A stretch of DNA of 10,014 bases from Cyclobacteriaceae bacterium. GTDB lineage: Bacteria > Bacteroidota > Bacteroidia > Cytophagales > Cyclobacteriaceae. The stretch is taken from assembly GCA_025455445.1 (NCBI GenBank), contig JALOMN010000035.1, positions 1 through 10,014 of the forward strand, read 5' to 3'. The notes beneath the pieces were generated by a model. It was not told the DNA's origin. It worked only from the letters and a program-made list of their open reading frames with translations, and made no database searches. Of the stretch, positions 1-7,353 are shown one piece after another (position 1 is the stretch's first letter; the number at the start of each line of letters is the position of its first letter). Position numbers and translations under genes: made by a program.

Positions 1-1016
1 ACCACGCCTTGTGATAGTAAATCGAACAATGGCCCATCAGGAAGCTGTTGATCTAACAAGAAGCTCAGTTGAGCAAATGTTTGATCTATAAAATCCATCG
101 GTATCTGCGCCCAGGCAAAAATGGATTGAAAAATCAGGAATAATACACTAAAGAAAATGAGATAACCCCAAACCTTGTGGGTGAGCACCTTGTCTATCCG
201 ATAAGAGAATTTTTTCCACTCCGGATCGGATGTTTTAAGTATGACTTTATTTAGCAGATCCTGAATAAATCCATATCGGGTTACTGTTTCCGCGCCTTGA
301 TATTTGTGAGGAAAGAAATCATTTGCCCTTGCTTCGCTCTTGATGTAATTACGCTCGTCAGGTGTTAAGAAAACAAGATTATCCGTTTGCTGCAGATATT
401 GATATGCTTCGTAATCTGAATCAAGATTAAAGTGATTTCGGATTTTGGAAACAATTGGCTTTATCTCGTCATCAATCGTAAATATTGTTTTGCTGGAAGC
501 ATCAACCGGTTTCTTTAAAATAATTTTGAGCTCATCAATACCCTGACCGGTTCGTGCATTGATCATCACTACCGGCACTTTTAAATTCGATTCTAATGAT
601 AGGATATCGATACTCTGACCTGATTTTGCTGCAAGGTCCATCATATTCAATGCAAGCACAGTGGGCAGTTTAAGATCAATCAACTGCGTAAGCAGCAGCA
701 TACAGTTTTTCAGGTTGGTGGCATCTGCCACAAGCACCACGCGATCAGGGTAAGAGCTTGATTTTTTATCAGCAAAAATTTCAGCCACCACTTTTTCATC
801 CAGGGTGCGTGGATAAAGACTATAAGTGCCAGGTAAGTCAATTATTTCGGCTTGTGTGTATTCATCAAGTGCACAGAAGCCCGTGCGCTTGTCAACAGTA
901 ACGCCAGGAAAGTTTCCGATTTTTTGATTGAGACCGGTGAGTTGGTTAAAGAGGGAGGATTTGCCAGAATTAGGTTTCCCCGCCAAAGCAATCTTTAAAA
1001 GTTTCCTCTCCGCCAT
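1..1016 (-). CDS. feoB: Ferrous iron transport protein B, N-terminal part (cut by window edge)
   Basis: FeoB is the inner-membrane Fe(II) transporter with a cytosolic GTPase domain. The visible 338 codons read open from ATG at 1016 to the window edge. The G1 loop GKPNSGKS lies at residues 14-20 with preceding G13, followed by the switch region GNFPGVTVDKRTG (34-46), the G3 motif DLPGTYSL (60-67) and G4 NMMD (124-127). A helical cytosolic spacer follows, then the first membrane helix at about residues 283-301. The rest of the permease domain lies outside the window. The start codon overlaps the feoA stop as TAATG, so the two are translationally coupled. Order and motifs make the call secure. 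No frameshift or missing GTPase motif was seen. Confidence 0.96.
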   Translation of the reverse strand, partial: MAERKLLKIALAGKPNSGKSSLFNQLTGLNQKIGNFPGVTVDKRTGFCALDEYTQAEIIDLPGTYSLYPRTLDEKVVAEIFADKKSSSYPDRVVLVADATNLKNCMLLLTQLIDLKLPTVLALNMMDLAAKSGQSIDILSLESNLKVPVVMINARTGQGIDELKIILKKPVDASSKTIFTIDDEIKPIVSKIRNHFNLDSDYEAYQYLQQTDNLVFLTPDERNYIKSEARANDFFPHKYQGAETVTRYGFIQDLLNKVILKTSDPEWKKFSYRIDKVLTHKVWGYLIFFSVLFLIFQSIFAWAQIPMDFIDQTFAQLSFLLDQQLPDGPLFDLLSQGV

Positions 1017-1246
1017 TAGTTTAAAATAGTAATGGTGGAGGCTTCGCTGATCCGAAGCGAAAGATCAAACCCCGAAACACTTACACAAACCGGGTCACCC
1101 AATGGGGCTGTAAAATTGAAACGAACTGCGGTGCCTGGTAAAAAGCCCATTTCCAGAAGTTTTATTGAGATTTCTTCGTCAGTAAAGCCAGAAATAACTG
1201 CGGTTTCACCGGGAATCATATCGGCAACGCTTTTCGTGGTTTTCAA
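1016..1246 (-). CDS. feoA: Ferrous iron transport protein A (FeoA, SH3-like domain), TTG start
   Basis: FeoA is a small cytosolic SH3-like protein that works with FeoB in Fe(II) uptake. This 76-residue product has the family pattern: IPGETAVISGF (residues 11-21), LLEMGFLPGTAV (30-41) and a C-terminal LSLRISEAS strand. The length is normal for stand-alone FeoA. The start is TTG at 1246; an in-frame TAA lies two codons upstream, so no longer version is possible. The alternative ATG at codon 10 would remove the residues normally found before the PG motif, so TTG is preferred. Its stop overlaps the feoB ATG by one base. No convincing Fur box or TAnnTTTG element was found in the 73 bases upstream; a weak TATATTG sits at 1275-1281. 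Confidence 0.93.
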   Translation of the reverse strand: MKTTKSVADMIPGETAVISGFTDEEISIKLLEMGFLPGTAVRFNFTAPLGDPVCVSVSGFDLSLRISEASTITILN

Positions 1247-1319
1247 ACCTTATTTAGATTAATTTTAAACAACGCAATATAGGGTTAGGGCAAGAGTTAC
1301 GCAATGATTATCTTCAGGG

Positions 1320-1460
1320 GTGAAAAAGAAAGTTAAAAAGAAGAAGCAACCACCAAAGGAAACTCTTCCGCAAACCAATTTGCCACCCGAAGTTTCGAAC
1401 ACATTCGATTTTGGCGGACTTCCTCCACGTGATTTAAAAAAGAATTTAGGCTGTGGTTAA
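1320..1460 (+). CDS. Small conserved-looking protein, 46 aa, Lys-rich start and FGGLP...DLKKNLGCG end
   Basis: This GTG-initiated frame encodes 46 residues. It begins with a strongly basic stretch (KKKVKKKKQPPK), continues through a Pro/Thr-rich linker, and ends in FDFGGLPPRDLKKNLGCG. An in-frame stop at 1305-1307 limits the start; the ATG at 1304 is in another frame and gives only ten codons. The C-terminal block looks like short uncharacterised proteins I recall from Bacteroidota, but I cannot name a family. No signal peptide or membrane segment is present, so a cytosolic, perhaps nucleic-acid- or ribosome-contacting peptide is possible; that is a guess from charge only. It is divergent from feoA (73-base gap) and lies 8 bases before the next small gene, so the two are probably co-transcribed. 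Confidence 0.6.
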   Translation: MKKKVKKKKQPPKETLPQTNLPPEVSNTFDFGGLPPRDLKKNLGCG

Positions 1461-1468
1461 ATTGCACG

Positions 1469-1615
1469 ATGCAAAAACAGATATTTAAAATACTTGCTCA
1501 ACTAAACAAGTTGATCATGCCACGTATTAGTAAAAAAGATATTACGAGGTTATCCAAATCTGATAAGTTGATTGTGGCCTATCGTTATTGGGTGACAAAA
1601 AATTCACTGGATTAA
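1469..1615 (+). CDS. Small basic protein, 48 aa, ending YRYWVTKNSLD
   Basis: An ATG-started frame of 48 codons. The product is basic, with an N-terminal amphipathic helix (QKQIFKILAQLNKLIMP), a short SKKDITRLSKSDK segment, and a C-terminal IVAYRYWVTKNSLD block. The same layout (short helix, LP/MP, SKK, then a W/Y-rich VTKNALD-like end) occurs in roughly 50-residue proteins I recall from Flavobacteriia and Cytophagia, which carry no trustworthy function. No signal peptide is present. It follows the 46-codon gene by 8 bases. Its TAA at 1613-1615 directly abuts the murF-alr stop at 1616-1618 on the other strand, so the two transcription units meet tail to tail with no spacer. Confidence 0.65.
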   Translation: MQKQIFKILAQLNKLIMPRISKKDITRLSKSDKLIVAYRYWVTKNSLD

Positions 1616-4057
1616 TCACATGCTTTCCGCATAAAAGATCCGCTTTACTCGTTCGCTGGTGTTAGTAAGAATTTCGTAGGGGATTGTATGTGCACGCGCA
1701 GCGACCTCCTGAATAGAAAGCCCCTCACCAAAAATAATTACATCATCACCTTCTCTTGCTTCAATTCCAGTGATGTCAACCATGGTCATATCCATGCAAA
1801 CATTGCCTACCACAGGTGCTGTTTTTCCGTTGATCATAACAACCCCAACTCCCCGACTAAAAACCCTGTTAAATCCATCCGCATAGCCGATGGCAATAGT
1901 AGCCAGCGTAATATCTTTTTCTGCGGTGCCTTTTCTTCCATAACCTACTGTTTCACCCTGCTTAATATTTTTTATTTGTGATATCACCGTTTTCAAAGTG
2001 GCTGCAGGTAATAATTGGTCAACCGTTTCGGCCGTTGGATTAATGCCATATAAACCAATGCCAAGCCGCACCATGTCTAATTGAAAGTCGGGCATGCGAA
2101 TAATACCAGGTGAATTTAGAATATGGCGAAGTGGTTTTATTGAGAGCGAATTTGAAATATAATTATATGCTTTTTCAAATTTTTGAAATTGCGTTTTAGA
2201 GTAGTTATCGTGTTGACTTTCATCTGCGCCAGCTAAATGTGAAAACACGGAAGCAATTTTTATTTGAGGATGTTGCCCGAGCAATTCAACGGCTTCAGCA
2301 AGATCGCCTGCTTCAAGACCTAGTCGCTTCATGCCGGTTTCTATTTCTAGATGGACAGTAGCGGCTTTACCATTCACAAATCCAATGAATGAGCGCAACA
2401 GATTAAGGCTATACATCACAGGCTGTAGATTATAGTCTAAAAGTTTTTGAAAGCCATCTTCTGATGCATTCATCACCATGATGGGAATGCTAATTTGATT
2501 TTTTCTAAGTTCTACACCTTCATCTGCATAGGCTACTCCCAGATAATCCACACGATGATACTGCAATAAGGCTGCTATCTCTTCACTCCCGCTTCCATAA
2601 GCAAAGGCTTTTACCATCACCATTAACTTTACACCTGGTTTCAAACGCGTCTTGAAAAAATTAAGATTATGTACAACCTTATTTAGATCAATTTCCATGC
2701 GGGTGCCATGCACTTTGCGTTGTAGTTGAGCAACAATTTTTTCGAACTGAAATACACGCGCGCCTTTGATGAGGATGACTTCATGTTGAAATGCCTGCCA
2801 ATCAATCAACTGTAATGCAGCGTTTGTGTTTTCATAAAAAACCCTCTCAATATGCGGAAGCTTAAATTCTTCCTGGTGATGAAATAAGAGGGGTCCGATT
2901 GCTATTAATTTGGTTACATCACTTTTTGAAATCATTGAACTGATTTTGCGTGCTAATTCAAGTTCGCTCAAACCAGATTGAAGTATATCAGAAAGGATCA
3001 ACGTTTTTTTCTTCTTCTGAATTCCTCTCATGAAATCAAGGCCAATGAGCAAGCCGCCTAAGTCATTATTATAAGAATCATCTATAATCTGACAATTATT
3101 TATTCCTTGTTTTAGCTCAAGACGCATCGGCACTGTTTTGAGTAGGCTGATTCGCTCTTGTATAATTGACGTGGGATAGCCAAGATATAAAAGCATTGCG
3201 ATGCAGTGAAAACAATTTTCTATCGAGGCTTTATCAGAAAATGGAATGATAAGAGTATTCGTTTGTTGCTTCCATTCGAATGTGAAAACAGTTCCGGTTT
3301 GTGAAATCCTGATATCAGCATGTTCGTTAAATCCCCAACTTAAAAAAGGAATTGCAGACGCCTGAATAGCTGCATGTGTTAATGGCTGGTCGCTGCAATA
3401 GATAAGTTTTTCAACATCAGAAAACAGAATCAGTTTTTCTGAAAGTTTTTGATTTTGTGAAGCAAAGCCTTCATCGTGTGCAGAGCCAATATTGGTAAAT
3501 ATTCCAAGTGTTGGTTGAATGATATTTTGCAATTGCCCCATTTCACCGGGCTTAGAAATTCCGGCTTCAAAAATTCCCAATTCATGATGTTGTTGCATCT
3601 GCCAAACGGATAGTGGAACACCTAACTGTGAATTATAGCTTCCGGGATTTTTTACAATTTTATAATCTGGTGTAAGTAGTTGATGCAACCATTCTTTGAT
3701 GATGGTTTTACCATTACTTCCTGTAATGGCAATTACTGGTATTGTAAATTGACTGCGATGAAATGATGCCAGTTGTTGAAGTGCAGTTATCGAAGACTTA
3801 ACCCGCAGTATGTTGGCTTCAGGTAATTCATTTAATGAAATAGATTCTTCAACAATAAACTGACGAATACCTTGCTCATATAATTCCGGAATAAACCGAT
3901 GCCCATCATGTCGCTCGCCTTTTATGGCAAAGAATAATGCCTGTTCCGACAGCAAAGTTTTTCGGCTGTCTATTATTAAGTCTTCAATATTCCGGTCTTT
4001 GTGCAGTTGTAACGTTTCACCCGGACAAATTGAACTGAGTTGTGAAAAGAATAGCAT
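1616..4057 (-). CDS. murF-alr: Bifunctional UDP-MurNAc-tripeptide:D-Ala-D-Ala ligase / alanine racemase (MurF-Alr fusion)
   Basis: An 813-residue fusion of two peptidoglycan-precursor enzymes. The MurF half (about 1-445) ligates D-Ala-D-Ala to UDP-MurNAc-tripeptide using ATP. It shows the P-loop GSNGKT (113-118), NPGSYNSQLGVPLS (137-150), EAGISKPGEM (164-173) and DDSYNND (326-332). The Alr half (about 454-813) is a PLP-dependent alanine racemase: PLP lysine K483 in VKAFAYGSG, MVRLGIGLYG (662-671), the probable catalytic tyrosine Y706 in VGYGRKG, IGYADG (723-728) and GNVCMDMTMVD (751-761). VKAFAYGSG replaces the commoner VKANAYGHG, and GKTIIK replaces GKTTTK; I recall both variants from Bacteroidota fusions. 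The fusion is characteristic of the phylum. It lies 3 bases after the csaA-like gene and is probably co-transcribed with it. Confidence 0.95.
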   Translation of the reverse strand: MLFFSQLSSICPGETLQLHKDRNIEDLIIDSRKTLLSEQALFFAIKGERHDGHRFIPELYEQGIRQFIVEESISLNELPEANILRVKSSITALQQLASFHRSQFTIPVIAITGSNGKTIIKEWLHQLLTPDYKIVKNPGSYNSQLGVPLSVWQMQQHHELGIFEAGISKPGEMGQLQNIIQPTLGIFTNIGSAHDEGFASQNQKLSEKLILFSDVEKLIYCSDQPLTHAAIQASAIPFLSWGFNEHADIRISQTGTVFTFEWKQQTNTLIIPFSDKASIENCFHCIAMLLYLGYPTSIIQERISLLKTVPMRLELKQGINNCQIIDDSYNNDLGGLLIGLDFMRGIQKKKKTLILSDILQSGLSELELARKISSMISKSDVTKLIAIGPLLFHHQEEFKLPHIERVFYENTNAALQLIDWQAFQHEVILIKGARVFQFEKIVAQLQRKVHGTRMEIDLNKVVHNLNFFKTRLKPGVKLMVMVKAFAYGSGSEEIAALLQYHRVDYLGVAYADEGVELRKNQISIPIMVMNASEDGFQKLLDYNLQPVMYSLNLLRSFIGFVNGKAATVHLEIETGMKRLGLEAGDLAEAVELLGQHPQIKIASVFSHLAGADESQHDNYSKTQFQKFEKAYNYISNSLSIKPLRHILNSPGIIRMPDFQLDMVRLGIGLYGINPTAETVDQLLPAATLKTVISQIKNIKQGETVGYGRKGTAEKDITLATIAIGYADGFNRVFSRGVGVVMINGKTAPVVGNVCMDMTMVDITGIEAREGDDVIIFGEGLSIQEVAARAHTIPYEILTNTSERVKRIFYAESM

Positions 4058-4060
4058 AAC

Positions 4061-4417
4061 TTAAAATAATCGGGCACCATTTGGAACACGCCTTTCTACT
4101 GTAGAAAGAATGACCCGGTTTTCACTATCAGGAAAGCCGGTAACTAATACCTCAGACATAAAATTTGATATTTGCCGCGGGGCAAAATTCACCACGCATA
4201 TTACCTGAATACCCGGAAGTTGGTCAATTTTATATAAATCAGTTATCTGGGCGCTTGACTTTTTAATGCCTAAATCTGCCCCCAAATCAATCCACAACTT
4301 AAAAGCCGGCTTTTTGGCCTCTGGAAAGGACTCAGCCCGAACGATCGTTCCTACTCTTAATTCAATTTTAATAAATTCATCCCACGTTATCATTCCAGAA
4401 ATATTGTTATTTTGCAT
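4061..4417 (-). CDS. csaA: CsaA-like tRNA-binding-domain protein
   Basis: A 118-residue stand-alone OB-fold protein of the CsaA / MetRS C-terminal tRNA-binding family. Visible signatures are IELRVGTIVRAE (18-29), SSAQIT (54-59), VVNFAPRQI (75-83), MSEVLVTGF (87-95) and the end VPNGARLF (111-118). Family members are cytosolic dimers that bind tRNA and, in Bacillus, have a reported chaperone or export-related activity; which role applies here is unknown. Length fits CsaA (about 110). The ATG at 4417 is used; an ATG at 4393 (codon 9, MITWDEF) matches the usual family start and would also be reasonable. The gene is first of a two-gene unit with murF-alr (3-base gap) and diverges from the secreted-protein gene at 4467. 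A CATCTTTG sequence upstream (about 4459-4466) is a weak -7 candidate. Confidence 0.9.
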   Translation of the reverse strand: MQNNNISGMITWDEFIKIELRVGTIVRAESFPEAKKPAFKLWIDLGADLGIKKSSAQITDLYKIDQLPGIQVICVVNFAPRQISNFMSEVLVTGFPDSENRVILSTVERRVPNGARLF

Positions 4418-4466
4418 GGCTAAACTTCTAAGTTAAGAGGTAAAATCCAATTAAGTCCGGACAAAG

Positions 4467-4832
4467 ATGAAGTTAAATTTTTTAAGGTTTCTTGGGTTAA
4501 CATCGCTCCTTTTGGGGTTTGCGATTATTGATGCCAGCGCTCAGGAGGGCACACCAAATAATGAAATTCCAGATGTAATCAGTCATCCGGAGTTAAACTT
4601 AAATGATGATAAGACACTCCTTTATGAGCCCGATCGCACGAGCACTGAAAAGGCACCAACCAATAAAGATCAAAATATAATTATCATTCCCTCCAAAACA
4701 ACTAAAGGAAAATCCGCTGACAATTCAGTAAAAGCGGGCACTGCTAAAACTCCGGAGGATGATGCACTTTCATTCAATTTCCTTTACTATATCATTCAGA
4801 AATTTAAGATATCGGATATCGTAGAGCAGTAA
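4467..4832 (+). CDS. Small secreted protein of unknown function
   Basis: Not recognised. The 121-residue product has a clear Sec signal peptide: KLNFLRF basic start, hydrophobic LGLTSLLLGFAII, and a likely cut after DASA at residue 25. There is no lipid cysteine. The mature part (about 96 residues) is hydrophilic, Asn/Asp/Thr/Lys-rich and probably disordered from about 26 to 95, with an IIIIP patch near residues 72-76. The C-terminal block DALSFNFLYYIIQKFKISD (98-116) is aromatic and hydrophobic and is the only part that looks folded; it could be an interaction helix. The gene diverges from csaA with a 49-base gap and lies 60 bases before the TonB receptor gene. That gap holds the receptor's own promoter and operator, so membership in the same regulon is unproven. 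Confidence 0.7.
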   Translation: MKLNFLRFLGLTSLLLGFAIIDASAQEGTPNNEIPDVISHPELNLNDDKTLLYEPDRTSTEKAPTNKDQNIIIIPSKTTKGKSADNSVKAGTAKTPEDDALSFNFLYYIIQKFKISDIVEQ

Positions 4833-4869
4833 GCAACTTATCGTATAAGCTGATTCCTTTATATTTCGC

Positions 4870-4877
4870 TATATTTG
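4870..4877 (+). promoter_or_regulatory. Candidate -7 element TATATTTG for the TonB receptor gene
   Basis: TATATTTG fits the Bacteroidota -7 consensus TAnnTTTG exactly. No TTG lies at the usual 17-23 base distance upstream, so the -33 element is weak or absent. Its last three bases are the first three of the palindrome at 4875-4891, so a protein bound there should block RNA polymerase. The inferred transcript would begin near 4883, leaving only about 10 bases before the TTG at 4893. Confidence 0.6.
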
Positions 4878-4891
4878 CAACTTAGTTGCAA
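4875..4891. promoter_or_regulatory. Operator-like palindrome, copy 1 (TTGCAACTTAGTTGCAA)
   Basis: A perfect 17-base dyad: eight bases, central T at 4883, eight complementary bases. It overlaps the 3' end of the -7 element and ends one base before the chosen receptor start. The same sequence, with only the base pair flanking the centre swapped, recurs at 7351-7367 before the lipoprotein gene. Odd-length symmetry around one base is typical of Fur-family (Fur, Zur, Mur, Nur) boxes. The assignment to a zinc-sensing Zur-like repressor is inferred from the ZnuD-like receptor downstream; no regulator gene is in the window. Confidence 0.75.
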
Positions 4892-4892
4892 T

Positions 4893-7304
4893 TTGAAAAA
4901 ATCCATTCTGATACTTTCCATTCTGGTGCTCGTAAATTTTGCTACGAGGGCTCAGATATTATGCTCGAACAGACTCAGTGGTCATATCTTAGATGAACAG
5001 CGATTGCCTTTAACAGGTGCAACGGTATATATTTTAGAAGTGAATCGGGGAAAAGTTTGTGATGTAAATGGATTTTTTGAATTCACCGAATTATGCAGCG
5101 GAGCGTATACCATTGAAATTAAATTTGTCGGCTATGCAACCAGGCAAATCAAAATCAACCTAACAAAAAACGAAAGGGTTGAAGTTCAACTTCTGCCAGA
5201 TGAAAAGCTTTTAAATGAAGTAGTCATTGAAGATCACATTGACCTTGTGAGCAAGACAGCAAATTCGCAATCACTGTCAGGGGTTGCATTAGAAGCTACC
5301 AGCGGAAAATCGTTAGGAGAAGCATTACAGAATATTACTGGCGTTAACACAATACAAAGCGGCCCTGCAATATTTAAACCTGTAATACATGGAGTGCATA
5401 GTCAACGGATACTGATCTTGAATAATGGTGTGAGACAGGAAGGGCAACAATGGGGAGCAGACCATGCCCCTGAAATAGATCCTTTTATCGCTACGAAAAT
5501 AGTAGTAGTAAAAGATGCAAGTGCAATACGATACGGAACGGATGCATTAGGTGGAGTAGTAATTGTAACACCTGCAGAGTTACCAACCGATCAAAAAATA
5601 GGAGGACAAATTCATGTATTAGGTGCAACTAATGGAAGGTCAGGTGTGCTTTCAGGAATGTTAGAGGGTGGTTTTAAAAACAACAGTGGTTGGGGTTGGC
5701 GCATGCAAGGCACCGCCAAACAATCAGGAGATATGCATGCAGCATCCTATAATCTTTCTAACACAGGATTTAAAGAATTAAATTATTCTCTTTCAACCGG
5801 ATATCATAAAGGGAATAAGGGCTTTGAAGTTTACTTTAGCAGATTCAATACAACCATTGGTATTTTACGTGGCTCAGTAGTGGGTTCAACACAGGACTTG
5901 GCAGATGCACTGGAAAAAGAGCCACCTCAATACACCGAGCCATTTACTTATCAGATTGCAGAACCACGACAAGAAGTAATTCATAATTTATTGAAGTTAA
6001 CTGGGCACGTGCGAAAGGGAAATGACCTTTTTAATCTGCGTTATGGCTTCCAACTCAACAATCGTAAAGAGTTTGACGTGCGCAGAGGAACTTTAAAAAA
6101 TATACCCGCCCTTGGATATGATTTATACACTCAAACCCTGGATCTGGAATGGGAACGCACGCTAAGTAATACGCATACCCGCGCTGTAGGAATGAATGGC
6201 TTGTGGCAAGACAATAATAAAATAGATGGAACACAAACCATTCCCTTCATACCCAACTATACCAGTCTTTCGGGTGGACTATATTGGATTGAAAGATTAT
6301 CGAAAGATAAGTGGGATGCGGAGTTTGGAGCCCGCTATGATTTAAGGTTTTATGATGTGGTAGGATTTGACTTTGCCAACAAATTATATCGAACCAGTTA
6401 TAATTTTAAAAATGTGAGTGCAACCGCAGCTGCAACGTATCAGTTTACATCTAACTCTTCAATCACATCCAGTATTGGAAGTGCCTGGAGACCGCCCAAT
6501 GTGGCAGAATTATATAGTTTGGGAACTCATCAGAGTGCGGCCTCCATTGAATATGGTTTGCTATTGGATGAAACAACAAATCAGGTAAATGAGCTAAGTG
6601 ATATTGATTTTAATTCAGAGCAGGCATTGAAATGGGTAAACACTTACCGTTATCACAAAAATAAATTTAATGTGGAAGTAGTGGGTTATATCAATTACAT
6701 CTTTAATTATATCTATCTCCGCCCCAGAGGGGTAACACAAAATGTCAGAGGTATATTTCCTTACTTCCGATATACGCAAACAGATGCTTCATTTATTGGT
6801 TCCGATATACTTATAGGACAAGAATTATTTCCCGGGTTATTGCTTCAGGGGCGTATTTCATTATTACGGGCAGCCGATGTTACAAACAATGACTACCTGA
6901 TCTTCATTCCCCCTAACAGATATGAAGTGCTGTTGCGATATAACAATGCTAAAGTTGCAAGTATGACTAATCTTTTTGCTGAGGTAAAACTCAGATATGT
7001 TGCCAAACAAACCAGGGCCCCTCGTGTGGTTTCAATTCCTACTATTTTAGAAGCGAAAGAACAAGGAATTGATTTATTTGAAAATGATTATCAGAATTTT
7101 GATTTTGTTGATTCACCAGACGCATATTTTCTAACATCAGTCAGCGGAGGAATTTCCAGGCCATTTTCCAATTCGAAAATGGAATTGAGAGTATCGGTTG
7201 AAAACCTAACAAACACCGCTTTCCGCGAATACTCGAATCGAATGCGTTATTATGCAGATGACCTGGGCCGCAATTTTTCTATTGCATTAAAGTATAGTTT
7301 TTGA
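4893..7304 (+). CDS. TonB-dependent outer-membrane receptor, ZnuD-like, probable zinc/metal uptake
   Basis: An 803-residue outer-membrane beta-barrel receptor energised by TonB. From TTG at 4893 there is a clean signal peptide (KKSILILSILVLVNFATRA, cut near residue 21), a carboxypeptidase-regulatory-like domain (about 27-100), a plug (about 115-232) containing IHGVHSQRILILNNGVRQEG and RYGTDALGGVVIV, and a barrel ending in the aromatic signal SIALKYSF. The plug sequence QQWGADHAPEIDPF (about 185-198) places Asp190-His191 where Neisseria ZnuD has its zinc-binding Asp-His. The frame stays open upstream to a TTG at 4875, but that codon lies inside the palindromic operator and would spoil the signal peptide; no ATG is suitable. 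Substrate is inferred as zinc; other metals or a metal chelate remain possible. It is followed by the lipoprotein gene under a matching operator. Confidence 0.88.
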   Translation: MKKSILILSILVLVNFATRAQILCSNRLSGHILDEQRLPLTGATVYILEVNRGKVCDVNGFFEFTELCSGAYTIEIKFVGYATRQIKINLTKNERVEVQLLPDEKLLNEVVIEDHIDLVSKTANSQSLSGVALEATSGKSLGEALQNITGVNTIQSGPAIFKPVIHGVHSQRILILNNGVRQEGQQWGADHAPEIDPFIATKIVVVKDASAIRYGTDALGGVVIVTPAELPTDQKIGGQIHVLGATNGRSGVLSGMLEGGFKNNSGWGWRMQGTAKQSGDMHAASYNLSNTGFKELNYSLSTGYHKGNKGFEVYFSRFNTTIGILRGSVVGSTQDLADALEKEPPQYTEPFTYQIAEPRQEVIHNLLKLTGHVRKGNDLFNLRYGFQLNNRKEFDVRRGTLKNIPALGYDLYTQTLDLEWERTLSNTHTRAVGMNGLWQDNNKIDGTQTIPFIPNYTSLSGGLYWIERLSKDKWDAEFGARYDLRFYDVVGFDFANKLYRTSYNFKNVSATAAATYQFTSNSSITSSIGSAWRPPNVAELYSLGTHQSAASIEYGLLLDETTNQVNELSDIDFNSEQALKWVNTYRYHKNKFNVEVVGYINYIFNYIYLRPRGVTQNVRGIFPYFRYTQTDASFIGSDILIGQELFPGLLLQGRISLLRAADVTNNDYLIFIPPNRYEVLLRYNNAKVASMTNLFAEVKLRYVAKQTRAPRVVSIPTILEAKEQGIDLFENDYQNFDFVDSPDAYFLTSVSGGISRPFSNSKMELRVSVENLTNTAFREYSNRMRYYADDLGRNFSIALKYSF

Positions 7305-7323
7305 ATTGCACGTAACTAGAATG

Positions 7324-7353
7324 TTGCAAACTTCTAAAGTCTTATTATATTTG
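7324..7353 (+). promoter_or_regulatory. Promoter of the lipoprotein gene (TTG-N19-TATATTTG)
   Basis: TTG at 7324-7326 and TATATTTG at 7346-7353 are separated by 19 bases, matching the Bacteroidota -33/-7 arrangement. The -33 region is part of GTTGCAAA (7323-7330), a half-site of the palindrome that overlaps the -7 element. Transcription would start near 7359, about 20 bases before the ATG at 7380. This lets the lipoprotein gene be expressed apart from the receptor gene as well as by read-through. Confidence 0.65.

Noticed and set aside
1032..1262. Open frame on the plus strand opposite feoA
   Set aside because: It is the antisense shadow of feoA, which has clear family motifs; the shadow product has no recognisable features.
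1247..1319. Possible Fur box between feoA and the divergent small gene
   Set aside because: I found no convincing GATAAT-type dyad and no copy of the TTGCAAC palindrome; only a weak TATATTG -10-like string.
1304..1336. ATG upstream of the GTG-started small gene
   Set aside because: It is in a different frame and stops after ten codons, so it cannot be the start of that gene.
1688..1981. Plus-strand open frame opposite murF-alr
   Set aside because: Antisense shadow of the alanine racemase domain, low-complexity and unlike any family.
3430..3621. Minus-strand 63-codon frame inside murF-alr
   Set aside because: Out-of-frame shadow of the MurF domain on the same strand.
4456..4463. Short palindrome GTCCGGAC before the secreted-protein gene
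   Set aside because: Eight bases with no second copy seen and no link to a promoter element; too short to call an operator.
4875..4891. Palindrome 1 as a terminator or attenuator hairpin
   Set aside because: No U-run follows, the stem is AT-rich, it overlaps a -7 element, and a near-identical copy lies at the next promoter, all pointing to a DNA-level operator.
6954..6960. GTTGCAA half-site inside the receptor gene
   Set aside because: A single half without a matching arm in coding DNA, expected by chance.
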